Below, piece after piece: positions 37,388 through 50,800 of a stretch of 53,892 nt of DNA. Position numbers and translations under genes: made by a program. Under the pieces are notes generated by a model. The model made no database searches, had not been told where the DNA came from, and saw nothing but the letters and a program-made list of their open reading frames with translations. Each line of letters opens with the position of its first letter. The stretch's first letter is position 1. Source of the DNA: Saccoglossus kowalevskii (lineage: Eukaryota; Hemichordata; Enteropneusta; Harrimaniidae); assembly GCF_000003605.2 (NCBI RefSeq), contig NW_003131854.1, positions 400,057 through 453,948 of the forward strand, given 5' to 3'.

Positions 37388-39618
37388 TTTTCATCCTACC
37401 TCATAAAGAAATGCGAATTCCAAATATGGAATGATTACGCGCGTAAGCGTAAGCGTCCTTTAATAATAAAAACAAACATGGCTGCCATCGGGGTTTGACC
37501 GGACTCAACACAAAGAAGTTCGTTGATTCTGTTTTAAACTTTTTGGATTTCGGCATTCCCATGATGTATCCATGGAAGGAAAAGATGTATAATTATAAGG
37601 TTATTACGAGAATATCTCAAAGTATGCACTCAGGCAGTACGCCGCACATCGAATTCCGCTGCGCGTCGGTCGATACTCCAGCTGTACTGTTTTCGTGCAT
37701 ATTCGTAATAACTTCATATTAATATATTAAAGTAATGGGACATGGATTATAGGATATATAAAAGATTCTCCAATTCTGAATTTTGACACTGGGCTAACTG
37801 GCAGACAAAACAATCATGGTAAAACAAATCAATCTGTTCTCCAATCAAAGTTATTATATTCTGATGAAATTGTATTCTCTTCAAATGTCATACGTCTATA
37901 TATTATGATCAAATGTCATTATGTGCTAAAAAGGCAAACTAGGCAACCTGATTCAGCGTTGCAGTACACGACGGTTGACTTGACCAAGGTAGGACTTCGT
38001 TCGGGGAATTCGTTTCTGGTTATAAACTACTTTTTGTAAACGAGTTTCAATCATATTCATAAGTGAATTGAAATATTGGAATATATCACAGAAGTTCCGA
38101 CACAAATATGCTATGGGACATTTGGTTGCTAGAGCACGTGTATAGTCAAAATGCCGTGTAATATACCTAACACTGTGTTTTCTTGCCGTTTTTCATAATT
38201 TTTCAAACATTCACCAAACTGAAATAATTACATATCATGACCACTCCAACTTACGAAATTAATCGTTATTTGTGAACAGGTAGCCACAAATTATGGTTAA
38301 CCGTGATATTAATTAGAGTAGCGTTAAAAGAAAATGTGGATTGTAGCAGTTTATCATAAATGAGACAAGATGTTTATAGTGAATAGATCACAAAATAATG
38401 GCTTTTTAATGCTCAATCTGAATGTAAACATCATTGGGACATATGACATATATCTTACTGTCTATGTAGAAAATGTGTGTTTGTAGTGTAAATGGATTCA
38501 AAGGTGTATGGGTAAATGGAGAGGTATTGACAGAGATCTCTCATTTAATATTGCCTCCAATGAAATATCTGCCTGATTCCTAATTGATTGTATTATGGGC
38601 AAGTCGATAGACTATTAGGTTGTTCCATTGCAAAGCTGATCGAAAAGCGTTCTCATTACTTCAGCATAAAGTACGATGATTGATATTCAGATTGTATTTT
38701 TCCATTTGAGATATAATAGAATGAGCAAAGGTGATTATTACTTCATGTCCCGCCGATTAAACGATGTACAGTCACGCGGTGATAAATGAGTGGAGCCAAG
38801 TGTTGTGAAGCGACCGTGTATTTATATTCTGCTCTACGCGTGGCACCTGTCATATATCAGTCTAGAGCCACACATCAATAAACACAAAATGCCCCCACCC
38901 ACCAGTTGTAAATCTGGTATGGCGATGTAATGGTCAAGACAGACTTACCGATTACGTCACCAGAGACGCGGAACAATCACTTTCAATTGATGTTTATTAA
39001 ATACTCTTGGGAAATTAATGAAACACGTCTAAATAGTGCTAATCATTGAATAATTACGTCATAAATGTTTTCGAAAGTATAAGTGTTCTATAGATGCAGG
39101 CTCTACATCAGACTAACAACGAGATTTTATGTGATGAGATCTTTTTGTCAGGGTTCTCCAGCAAAGGATTGTGGGTGAAGTGTGACATATCAGATCCACT
39201 GTGAACAATTAAGAAAATGTTTTTACGTATAACGTGAGAAATACTGATGCGAATTAGTTAACATTTTCAGTGTGCATATTACTTACGTATATCGTTATAA
39301 CATGGAGGTAATGGAAATTAGAATGTTACAAATACACAAATAGTTAAAGATATTGCAAAAAACTTAAAATAAATAAATATATGTTCGACACTTGTACATG
39401 TATGCTACCACGTTCGAAACTTTCAACTTTTGAAGTTATGGATGAAATCATTTTCTAAATTTTTTGCAGTTTATATGATGTCATAGTCCTTTGCTGAAGA
39501 ATCAAGATGGTGGACTACATATACTGATGTAAATGTGAATATCTAGAGAATGAAAATTGATAGAAAAAACTTTAAATTGCATTTCCTTTTATTTGCCGGG
39601 CTTTTTCATGTGAGAGCA
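37388..39618. other. Non-coding AT-rich stretch
   Basis: There is a YY1-like ACAAACATGGCTGCCATCGG at about 37475-37494, whose ATG reaches a stop after six codons, and a 75-codon open frame at 37495-37722 with no family resemblance. I see nothing else. Confidence 0.5.
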
Positions 39619-39813
39619 TTAAATCTTTAGCCTTGACTTTTTCTTCATGCTGTGTATTTGCGGGAATAACAATGTTCTTTTGTCATAATAGAAAGCCGAC
39701 AGGTCATCCATCCCCTTTCTTTCAAATTCAGTTGGATAATTGTATTGTAGAATCGTATTCATTGGAAGCACATCACCGATGAAGAAAATATCATTCAAGA
39801 ATTTGTCCTCATT
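39619..39813 (-). CDS. Candidate terminal exon, unknown protein
   Basis: On the minus strand an AAACAGTAG acceptor-like site is followed by 64 codons (NEDKFLNDIFFIGDVLPMNT ... ERKGMDDLSAFYYDKRTLLF ... SMKKKSRLKI) and TAA at 39619-39621. The peptide is less repetitive and better mixed in composition than the chance frames around it, with a basic C terminus. An upstream in-frame TAG sits inside the presumed acceptor, so the frame is open only as a spliced exon. The pyrimidine tract is poor. I do not recognise the protein. It may be the last exon of a gene to the right, a decayed transposon piece or chance. Confidence 0.25.
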   Translation of the reverse strand, partial: NEDKFLNDIFFIGDVLPMNTILQYNYPTEFERKGMDDLSAFYYDKRTLLFPQIHSMKKKSRLKI

Positions 39814-40443
39814 CTACTGTTTGTTTAAACGAATATCTCTAAGTAAAAAATATATTGAAAAGTATTGGCAAAAATAAATGTTTTCAATACCTAATATCAA
39901 TTTATCATGAAGTGGTGGTATGTACCGTAGAACAATCAAAGATTTAGACTAGTTGATTCATATACGGCAAAATAAAATTTGAATAAAATACATAATCATA
40001 CCACTTTAAAACATAGGTTATGATATTAAGCTTGGTATATATATTCAAGCTAGGCAGCATCCATAGAGTTACTTGTGAAATAATCAATACAATGACTTAT
40101 AATTGGATGTAACACTAGCGCAGGGAATATGGGCTACCCAAAGATATAAAGAGTTGTGTGTATGCGTAATTTACTTCTATAAGTTATGCAAATTATTTGT
40201 TAACAAATAAGAACCACAATCCGCATGGACAATGCATAAATTATTCAATAAACATATAGCCTTCTAGTATTCATGAGTAAATCATTGAATATTTACGTAA
40301 ATATCAAATTTAATACTACATGAATAAAATGCGTCATGAAAAGGTCATGTTGTTAATGTCAGCTCGAATTATACTACTCAAAAATAGTTCAGTGTACATC
40401 GATCAATGAAAAATCGCTTTGAAAGGCTAGAGTATTAATGTAA
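39814..40443. other. Non-coding stretch before the long-TIR element
   Basis: AT-rich; I see nothing beyond scattered A/T runs. Confidence 0.5.
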
Positions 40444-40452
40444 CATGATGCC
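40444..40452. repeat. Target-site duplication, left copy
   Basis: CATGATGCC, identical to 41810-41818 on the other side of the long-TIR element. Confidence 0.9.
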
Positions 40453-41809
40453 CAATCTGATTAAAATCTGATGTAGTGTACGGGCTTTAATTATTTTGGC
40501 TATAAACTTATTCATTTTATTTTTTATTACTTTTGTTATTAATGCCCTTTTATTTTATTATTTCACTTCGATTTTGATTTTGTGATTTTTTTTTAAATTC
40601 CGCCCTACCTACATCTGATCCGACGCCTATGTAAGTCCCGTTCAAATCTCGCGTAAATAACAGCCAATCACAGCCCCCCTTTTATACAGGCTGTCGGTTG
40701 CTTACTTTTCAGTGTAGCGATACTCTACGGGCAATCTTTCTGTACATTATATTTTGCCCACTTGAATAAACCATTAATAGAAAATTGCTAGTTTATTTTT
40801 ATTTGCAAAAGAAATTCCACAGCATTTTACAATTGTTGTCATTACATTGAATATTTTTTTCACTTCCAACAAATGTGTACACTTCCAGATACATCTTCGC
40901 CAGCCAAGGTTCGTTCATTCAGTCATCGCTTCAATTTTACATCACTGAGCATAATTATCTAGAATGGAAGCAAAAAAATAAGTAAATCGTAATGATTAGA
41001 ACGCTGTTAACAGCTATAGCAAACAATGCAAACTGATTTTAAATTGTACAACGGTCATCGGCCCACGGCATCGACGCATAAAATTGGAGCAAACAAATAT
41101 TTCTGATCAATTGCGATGTGTTCCAATAAAACATATTTTTATTCTAGTCCAAATCAGCTCAATTACTTTAATAAAGAGTTATTGTATAATGTACAAAATG
41201 TTGATACAATTTGATGAATATTTACAGCTACGGCTTCAATACCGTAGACGATGTTGGCCCGATCTTCAACAAAACATCACCCGTCTCCAGGGCAGGCGAA
41301 TGGAAAAAGACACTGGTGTTCGGTCGAACCGGTGGAAACAAAATCGTCACTCCCAGAATAACTATGCAAAATAACGATCTAAAGTCGAACCATTCGAGCC
41401 ACAATGTTAACATAAAAATGACGTTCGTTGCATTTGACAATGATAAATTTACCGAAAAGCCGTGTTATTCTCGGTCGCTAACGTCGGTGTAATCCGCCAT
41501 TTTATTTGAGTGTGTTTGCCACCCGACTCCGCCCGGTGACGTCATCATGTGCGCTATAGAAGGAGGTCTGTGATTCGTTGACTAAAATCGTCGATAGTGG
41601 GTCTCGTTGAAATCTCGTTACATAGGCATCGGGTCAGATGTAGGTAGGGTGGAATTAAAAAAAATCACAAAATCAAAATCAAAGTAAAATAATAAAATAA
41701 AATAAAATAAAAGGGCATTAATAACAAAAGTAATAACAAATAAAATTAAAATATGTTTATAGCCAAAATAATTAAAGCCCGTACACTACATCAGATTTTA
41801 ATCAGATTG
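40453..41809. mobile_element. 1.36-kb DNA transposon with long terminal inverted repeats (Mutator-like)
   Basis: Both ends begin CAATCTGATTAAAATCTGAT (read inward) and match for about 182-191 bp: 40453-40634 on the left, 41619-41809 on the right. Identity is high, and the main differences are in an AAAAT-repeat stretch. The element is flanked by a perfect 9-bp direct repeat, CATGATGCC (40444-40452 and 41810-41818), which fixes its boundaries. Similarity resumes further in (CCAATCACAGCCCCCCTTTT on the left; CGAATCACAGACCTCCTTCT on the right, reversed). A 9-bp duplication and long inverted repeats are typical of Mutator-like elements; this assignment is inference. Internal open frames (such as 41211-41492, 93 codons) do not resemble a transposase, so it is probably non-autonomous. 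Confidence 0.9.
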
Positions 41810-41818
41810 CATGATGCC
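41810..41818. repeat. Target-site duplication, right copy
   Basis: CATGATGCC, identical to 40444-40452. The perfect match suggests a fairly recent insertion, although nine bases carry little dating power. Confidence 0.9.
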
Positions 41819-44800
41819 AAGTACACATGGTCATGCTCACGATCTCCGAAATACTTGACAATACTCAAGTATTGCCCATATGCTTTGAGGTGTTTATTCC
41901 CTCACTGGTTTGTTTAGATATGCGTGTTTAGTATTCCTAGCTCGCTAGATAATTAGATAACGGTCATGTAAGTATTTTAAAGTATTTTGTTGCGTCATTC
42001 ATGACATATGTATGCTTTCAATTGATAAACCTGATAATGAATATAAATGAACGACATGAGATGATTATTACAGCAGTTGCTTTACACCGAGTAAATACGA
42101 AATTCAATTTATATTGGTAGTTGTTTTGGTACAAACTTACACAATGTTCTATGTCTTCCCTGTACAATAACAATTGCATTATGAAGTATAACAAAATACC
42201 GGACGACGGTATCATTGATATATTTACAACAACAATAATCGGTTTATGCAAAATCGGAATTATGACTTCATTATTTAGCTTATATCCAGGTAGATGATTT
42301 CCGAGTGAGCCATGTGTATTCTCTTGAATGCAACAAAAATACCCCCTGTTACTACTTGTCATAATTTAAAAAGCATAATATTTTTTTTAATTGTATGTGA
42401 TCATACACGTAGACGTAACAGACAATGATAATTGGAAATTAAAACGAAAATCTCTTTATCGATATTTTTGAATGCGATATTGAAGGATTCGGTTTTCTTG
42501 TTTCTGAAGAGATCCTGTTTCACGCGAGTAAACAGTTAGCAAGGGCGCAGATTGTTTTCCATTTGAAGTGTGCATATTTATATCACTAACATGCCACGTC
42601 TGGACATAACATGTGATACAGTGCAGATACAGGACATGCAATAAAACAGTTATGGGCAAAAGCTGTGTAGCACGGTAATTGTCATTTTGACATAATTACG
42701 TTTTATCTCTTTTGGGGGATGTCTGGGTTATCAGTTGTTTGTTCGTAAATTTCCAAAATATGCCAACTATTTGAAATAGATTATACAACGATATCGATAT
42801 TGGAACGATGTCATTGTTATACCATTATATGCTTTAACAGCCTCACTTGTGAGTGCGTGTATGTACACATTTTGTCTTTGCAGAAATTGAAGGCGCTTTC
42901 TAATCAATCTTAGATGCAAATGTCCGATGAGAACTCGCGGGAGTTCCAGAAATGTGTTTTGCCTCTCAAAAATCTTCTGCTGTCTCCTGTCATCGTAACA
43001 TAGGCACATATATGAGGGCAACAATGACGAAATGGGGAGAAGGGTTCACTATTTTATAAACGAACAAAAAGCAGTATCGCCCTCATCGAGATCTCGGCTG
43101 CCATTTGCGTTGGCGGTCAATAGTCCCATTTTCTGCCCGAAATAATCAGTTTCACGTCGACAAACCATGACTAGTTTATTTTCTCATTTATTCCCGATAC
43201 CAGACAGTCCCTGAACACCATACGCTAATGTTCTACTTGCCAAGGGTGATCATTAAATAACCAAGCGAAAGTACTATATGTCCATATATAAGTGCTCGGA
43301 ATAAATAATGTAAAATCTACTGGCAGATCTGAAAGCAGAGTTCTCCTCTTTCTTGTCCCATAGCGCTAGCAGATGGAGGGGGAATAGCAACGGAGTACTA
43401 ACAAGAATTAACCATTAATATTATGGTCTTTGAATTAGTTATACCTATGACCTATGCACTCTGTTAACGGAAATCTGTTTTTTTGTATTTCTTTGAGAAT
43501 AATCTTTTGCAGCTCCCTGCAACACACGAGGTGAAGCGTTTATCATGAAGCGAAACTAGATATAGATTGTATGTCAGACTGGCACCTGTTATATGCTTCC
43601 AATCGCATATCCATCTTGGAACTATTACAGAGCCTTTGATACACCTGATACCACTTAGTGTCGAAATGCCTGTGGATGCGTGTGCGTATCTGTCTGTTTA
43701 ATAAGCGTATTGTCAGTATAAACCCACTGGACTGATTATATATGTCCCGCTACCTGAAAACTTGTTGGACATCAAATACAAACGTCAACTTTATAGTCTA
43801 TCAACAATAGACGACCACAGAGCCCAGAAACATTAGTATTAAAAAGAATCTACATAATCCCCCTAATTACCTATCCAATATGTGTATTGCAAGCACAGTC
43901 GCCTTCCATTTTAAAATATGACTGTTTTGACGTACGTGAGCTGTTTTGTTTTAAGATTGGACTCATTCTCGCTTGGACGATCCCAGTATGAAAATGTGTG
44001 TATGATAACCACGTGTGTGTACTGTACGTTGTAGCTTACGTTAGTTTCGAAAGCAATAAATGCTGTTTTCGCTATACAAAACATATCACAAACAATTCTT
44101 TATTATATTGACATTTTAAGTATAGTCTGACAAAAACTCAGTTATCAACTCATAATATATAAATGTTTTAGTTGGAGTTGATTGATTTTTGTGTAGATGC
44201 AATGTACATGTTGTACACAGTGCCTCGTTTACTTTAATATTCAGCTTCTCTTCGAAATATATATACAGACGATGATGCATGACCTCACTGATATATACTG
44301 CAATTGGCACAGCTAACTGTTTGGCAATATAACCACTTTGTTCAAATGTGAAAACTGGATGATTGACATTTCAATCTGGAACAAGTATATAAACAACAAC
44401 ATAAGACAATATACAGTATTATAGTAGCTGTTCCATTTCAATACAAAATATTTGTTTGTTACATAAACAAATTAAATTTAGTGCTTAAAGTAATAAATAA
44501 TTAATTCTCTTCTCATATAAAGGGTTGATTTTTTGAAAAAGGCTTCTGATATCGAATAAACGACGGATGGCGTTGTGTTTCATCGACGTTCTCTAACAAT
44601 AGGCTAGTTGCTAAGATACCACCCGTCGTTGGGGAAGGGGTTGCTATGGTACCAGTCAATAAAAACGAGCAATTATATGCCGAGTGTCGCAAAAAACAGT
44701 ATACTATTACCGTAATTGCAAATCGTAGTATCCCAGCTTCAGACAGAAAGTGTATTGTAAAACATAAAAAAACTCATTCATTTCACACACTATCATGGCG

Positions 44801-47800
44801 AAGCATTAAAAATAAAAATAACGCATATCATTGAATCTACTCTGTATTTAACCTTGAATAACAATTCCAAAATTCAATTCTGCAGTATGCCAAAAATAAC
44901 GATTCAGAAAGTCAAAATACCACTTTTTCTTTAGAGGACCTTAGCTTACATTCTATTCACAATAAAATAAGGCATATGTGGTGAGTGGAAGTTGTATGAA
45001 CACTACGAATGTCCCTTGCAGCTGGCGTTGATTGGGCTAAGAATAACGGATCGCAATGGGAATCATAGTCAGACTTATTCACTGACATAAACACGTCAAC
45101 AGACTAACCAACATATAGACAAGGATATTTTTCCCTGATATATGTTTTCCATTAATGACAATGAAAGGTGAAATCACCTTAGACATTAGGCATATTTAAT
45201 AGAATCCATAAACCCGTAAAGCCAGGATTCGATTACGGAGCGGTGCCAAAGTTGTCAGATATGTACAGTGCGAGATATGAGATGACGTCATAGACGATAT
45301 ACTCAAAATACACGGAAAATAAAATAGTTGGCAAACTTATTAAAGTATAGGTAACTAAGAACAAGCTGGTACTGAATTATAATGATATAGCGAAGTGGCA
45401 TACATGTGAACATTGAATTTAAATTATTTGATCTATTCACAAATGTTAGATTCAAATCTATTCGAATTATCCTTCCCGTGTGTAACGTATATTTTAAGCA
45501 TATATCAATAGAGATATGATATAATATGCATAAAAAAAATCAACAATAAAAGCGAAAATACCAATCACCGGTTTAAAGGAGGGAATGTCGACGTCCCGTG
45601 ATCTTTCAATTGCCTATAGTATATTTTCCATTGCTATGTATATTGAAGGAAGACAACTCTTTTATGTGTACGGAAAGTTGGCATGTTTCCAACGTCTGTG
45701 ACAAATTGCGTCCTTCGGTTTCGGTTTTGTTTTTGTATTGCCGATTCATCATTTCGCAATTTCTGAATTCCAAGAAATTCCAAGAAAACTGTGTTTGTGT
45801 CATATATGCATCATCACGCATTATTGCGATCGAAGACAACCCAACAGGAAGTCTATCCACCGAAGTAACTTAATTAACAATATTTAGTAGATAATCTGTA
45901 GTAGTAAGTGTTATGAATAACTTTTTTTAACTACAAAGCAGTCCGGGTGGTAAGTCACTAATATATTGGTTGTAAGATCATAAACATAAAACGCCTATGT
46001 CCAATGTTTGGAAATTCCCAATATTCTGCTGATAGTTATAAAATAAGTTTGTGTTTATTGAAAATGCACGAAAAAAAAGAGGCATCCTTACACAGTAGCA
46101 TAATATTATAAAAATAGAAAAAAAACAGACTGAACAATCATCAGTAAATTATCTTGTCGAGACTTCTCCTGGGATTTTATTGACAAAGCCTCAGAGAAAT
46201 CATTCCTGCTTTCTGGAATAAAATTTGTAATAATACAAATTGATCCAGTATTTGAAAAAAAAATATTGAAATGCCAGGAATGAAAATTGCTCAATTTAAT
46301 TAAAAGTTCTTACATTACAAAATTCTTCACTCACTTAAATGAAAATTTCATCCTCAGCATCATGTGAATTATGTTATGTTGTTGATGAAATTTCTGAGAA
46401 GGAATTTAGTAATATTATGAAAATAAATGTCTCGTTATAGTTTAAACATGTCGTTTATAGCTATGAGGGATATCCGATATCCAAATCCGATTATATTAAT
46501 TTAATAATCTCAGTAAAATTAATTGCAGTATATAAAGCGAAAATATTAAAACGCGGCAATATTAGGCGTCTTTTATTAGATTATATTAATCATAAAATCT
46601 AATTGAGTGATAGAAAAGTTCACACAAAGTTTATACTTTATACATAATATATACGTTATCTGCATTATGTAATATTTTGTATTTTATGTAATATAGTAAT
46701 AAATAAGTAATAAATTATGTTCACAAAAAATAAGAGAACTGACAACTCTGATAGTAATCCGCATACTATTCATGAAGAACAATATAAAAATAAATGTATA
46801 CAGACGACAGTCAGACACCTCCACTGTTGTGAAATGACTTGAAGACCTATATTATACAATTTATGAATAATTTTTTTTTTCTTCTGTAGAACTCAATGTC
46901 ATTTAAGAGATGACAGCAAAACAAATTCAATGAATTAGACAAGCATACATACTAATTGGTCATGATAGACAAGTAACTATAGCAACGATTATTGCAAGAA
47001 GGAACGTTTTTAAAACAACTCATAAGTGAATGCCACAACAAATAGTTTTTCCATCTAGAATACCCAATTTCAAGTCAAGTTTTACTGTAAATTCTGCTGA
47101 CAATGTACAATGTTATTGTTGATCAACACATAATGCCAACACAAATTACGGCCAACAATGTGGCTATAACTTTGGTAAATATATTAGGTAGGTCGATGAC
47201 ATTTGTTTTCAATTCTCACCTACTTAAAACCTAAAAAGTTGTATAGTACTTTTCAACAATGATTCAATTGTAATGAAGAACTACATTTTAAATTAATTGC
47301 TTTTAGTTTTTGTATTCTTTTTTGAACTCATGTAAGTGGACATATAAATTCACATGCTTGCTGAGAAGTGTCAAAATGAGAATGAGATGTCTGATAGATA
47401 GATAATTGTCACTACAACGTATTTTTGCACCAAAAGTAGGCGACGCAGGACAGCATATTATATTTTAAATGTAATAATTCATGACAGTAATATTGAAATC
47501 TTATAATACTGGTTTATGTGATGATGACATTATAAAACGTAAAACAATATATGGAATAACATATATTTCTGTTTAAATTATTCCCAGAAGAAAATAGTAT
47601 GCACGATTTATTTCCCGTGAACTGCACAAATAATAGTAGGTATTTCGTGACCAGACGTCTTTATTTCCTGTAATGTATGATCAATACTATCGTTCATGTT
47701 GATAACTGCTCCAGACGCACTTAGTACATTGGCAATGATACAGAAATATAAACGCAATTCTGAATAAGGTCATTTAAAAAAAATCATGGGAAACGTAATT

Positions 47801-50800
47801 TTTGTGACAATTTGATAGACATACGTTGTCATGACAGTGTGAGTTCTGATGGATTTGGAATTATGATATTAAGTCTAGACTAGAGCTTGTTAACCCAAAT
47901 AAATCATTAGTTTTGCTTGTCCAGGGACAATTCTGGACTTAAATGCTGGATCAGTCTCTGTTTGTCTGATGATTACGTATTTGATTTATAAACGCAGGGT
48001 TCATAATATGCGTTCTATTTCAAATATAGACGCTGTCATGGAAACGGACCAAACTCATTGATTTAACCAATATATGATAATATATAATACCGTACTATTA
48101 CAGTTGATTACGACTTTACCGCGCGATCTGTGACATTTACCAGCTAGGAATAACGAACTCAAATTAATCATATAGTCTAAATTGTCATAAATGAATGAGT
48201 ACGTCCAAGAACGTTTACAATTGTCCCAGTGATTATCAGCTTTAAACTGAAAGCATCCCTACGTGGATATTGTTGATTTCTGTACAATCTTCTGTAAAGT
48301 CATCTATCAGCACATAATACGGCGATATTTTTATTAATGGCCGGGTTGGGATAATTATAATTATTATCTCATTTCCTTCTTCATACTTAGATGTTCAACC
48401 ATCCGCACACACCATAAACCATTGCAATTAACAAATTGAATAAACGTCCATCACTGAAATACCACACGCCCACCCTTATTAGTTTTACGTGTGTATTATC
48501 TGCGCGAACTTATTGGTGTGTGATGAGACAATACGGCAATATTTGCGAGAACAAATCTGTATGCCAGACACCCAGAGTCAATGCAAAACTACTTACAAGA
48601 TTTGTCTGATTGGCTACCAAAACACCTAATAGCCTTCGATGTGTCAAATTAACGCTTCAACTCTGACATTATGTGCGCCCAACTTTGTTTCCAAATGTTG
48701 CAGTTACGTTAAAATAATAATATACATTTCAGTGTTAAACAATATTTAGCCAGGTTTGGCAAATTTGATGCTTATTTAGCTCGTAAAATATTTGAAATTT
48801 GACGATTTCCCAGGGGATACACTATCGAAGCAATGCATCATAACATTTGACATTTTTGTTTTTAAAATCTACAGTAATATCACAAATGTAGCTGTAAGAG
48901 ACGAACTAATATCAGATAGATTCGTACATGCCACATTTTCGTATAGGCTACAAATGTTATGTTTTGAAGCAAAATGAAGCAAACCGAGATAGACGTTGTT
49001 GAGCAATCAATGTAAAGCTGTTGTTATTGATGTCAACTGGAAAAAAACATGCTTGGCATTTACAAGGGTTTGTGCAAAAATAAATTTATTTACTCAAGCA
49101 GAAGTGTCGTGACGAGGCATTCAAGAGTCATAGCTAAGCGTTATACGTCATATAATATAAACATGCATCGCATATTTAAAACAAACAATTCAAAATCTCA
49201 GTCCTGAGTTGATGCAGATCGTTACCAGGATATTCCACGTGTCGTCTCTGTAATTTAAACGAAGTTGAAGACGAATGTCATGTTAGATTGATAAGCTCTT
49301 TGTAGTATAATAATTCAATGAAAAGCTTCAGACTATAATGACAGGCAATTGTCAATAGGAATGTGCCCAGAGTCAACAAGTAATAGCCTTATTAATTTAC
49401 ACGCCATATAGATTTGACATATATAGTATATAGTAAGACGAACTCGAACTCAAACACCATAAACAGTTTTGTGGAGCTATAGAACCCCTAATAACTTTAC
49501 TTTTCAGACAATTCATGATGCTAATTGAGTTGAATGCGTGTATAATAACACCCAATCAACACTCTAATTCTAGACGGACAGCGAGACAACCACAAATATT
49601 ATTGACGTCAGTTGTCATTACACTAAAGACAAGGTGACATATTGTTTGATCCTACTTCTCCTCGAGGCACACCATTGGGTCTGGAAGACTGCCAACTCAC
49701 CCCACCTCATTAAATAGATAGAAGTGATGATGGTGAATGCTTCAATCCACTGCTTTAAACAATTTAATGATCCAGAGCGACAATAACAAAACGCCTTATA
49801 ACTATTTTTCGTCGTGCTATTATAATTGTACAACACTCGACGTTTTAACTCATTTGCTGAACAGGAAGTATTACACTACCTGAGTATCAGAAAGAGCTGT
49901 CAGTTGCATCATAAGATCCTCCCGTTTTTTCCTTGTCGACCAAGGCTGCTCCATCCATTATGCAGTATGCGAGGGTTTGTAACGGATTATAAAAAAGCGG
50001 AGACTGATTGTTCGTCATAGTTCGAGTCCTTTGATATATTGCCGTTTTTCATGTGTCAGATATTATTCTAAGCATATCGACACTCGGTTTTTACGTGCTG
50101 ATCATATCATGACACATAGCCAGGCAGGCGTTGAAGTGTACTGTTAATACACAAATAACTAAAGCACGACATAGTAGGGACACAAACTAATATTATTATG
50201 GCGATCACATAGTGGCTACGTTCAAATATATCACGGAATTCCGCCGGATTTACATTTGGCGTATACGCTGTTTCCGTCCCTGGTGACCGGATTTGAAGAG
50301 ACACGTGTGTTGAAATCATTACAACATTCGTCCAAATCATACGATTGCACCTTATCACTTTCATCTCGTATACACGTGATTTTACGACGCTAATGTATCT
50401 TAAAAGGATTTTAACTGCTAGATGTAAGCGTATTCGATATTAAATATGATCCGTTTGTGCGACAAATAACATGTTAAGAAAAAAAATAAAAATAATTTCA
50501 TTTGAGCTGCATGAATACGTCTCAGTATATGTGATATTAACGGCAAGATGTTTTCATGATATTATTATTATTTTTATAATACATCTCATCTGCTGCCCTC
50601 GGCTCTAGGGTTGATTTAGAATGCAAGAAATTTATAATTGGGAGTTTTTAACTTTGAGTTTGATGTTAGCGATATGTTGAAATAACATTTTGCCACTCTG
50701 GTGTTGATGGGTATAGAGTTAGGAGGTCTTGTCTGTCGCACTGTGATTTGCTATGCTAATTAGACGCATTATCTATTGCGAATTTAGATATCATAATCAG

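Noticed and set aside
37470-37722. ATGGCTGCC start context followed by a 75-codon frame
   Set aside because: The ATG in the good context stops after six codons. The next frame is out of register and unrecognised; the motif may be YY1-like instead.
42018-42362. 114-codon minus-strand frame
   Set aside because: Isoleucine-rich, AT-driven composition and no recognisable domain; lengths like this occur by chance in this much sequence.
45598-45873. 91-codon plus-strand frame mirrored by an 84-codon minus-strand frame
   Set aside because: Openness on both strands reflects base composition. Neither peptide resembles a known protein.
50107-50364. Frame with one hydrophobic segment (HYVIAIIILVCVPTMSCFSY), considered as a dual-oxidase or receptor membrane exon
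   Set aside because: A single hydrophobic stretch is weak evidence. I found no convincing donor and acceptor and no neighbouring exons of such a gene.
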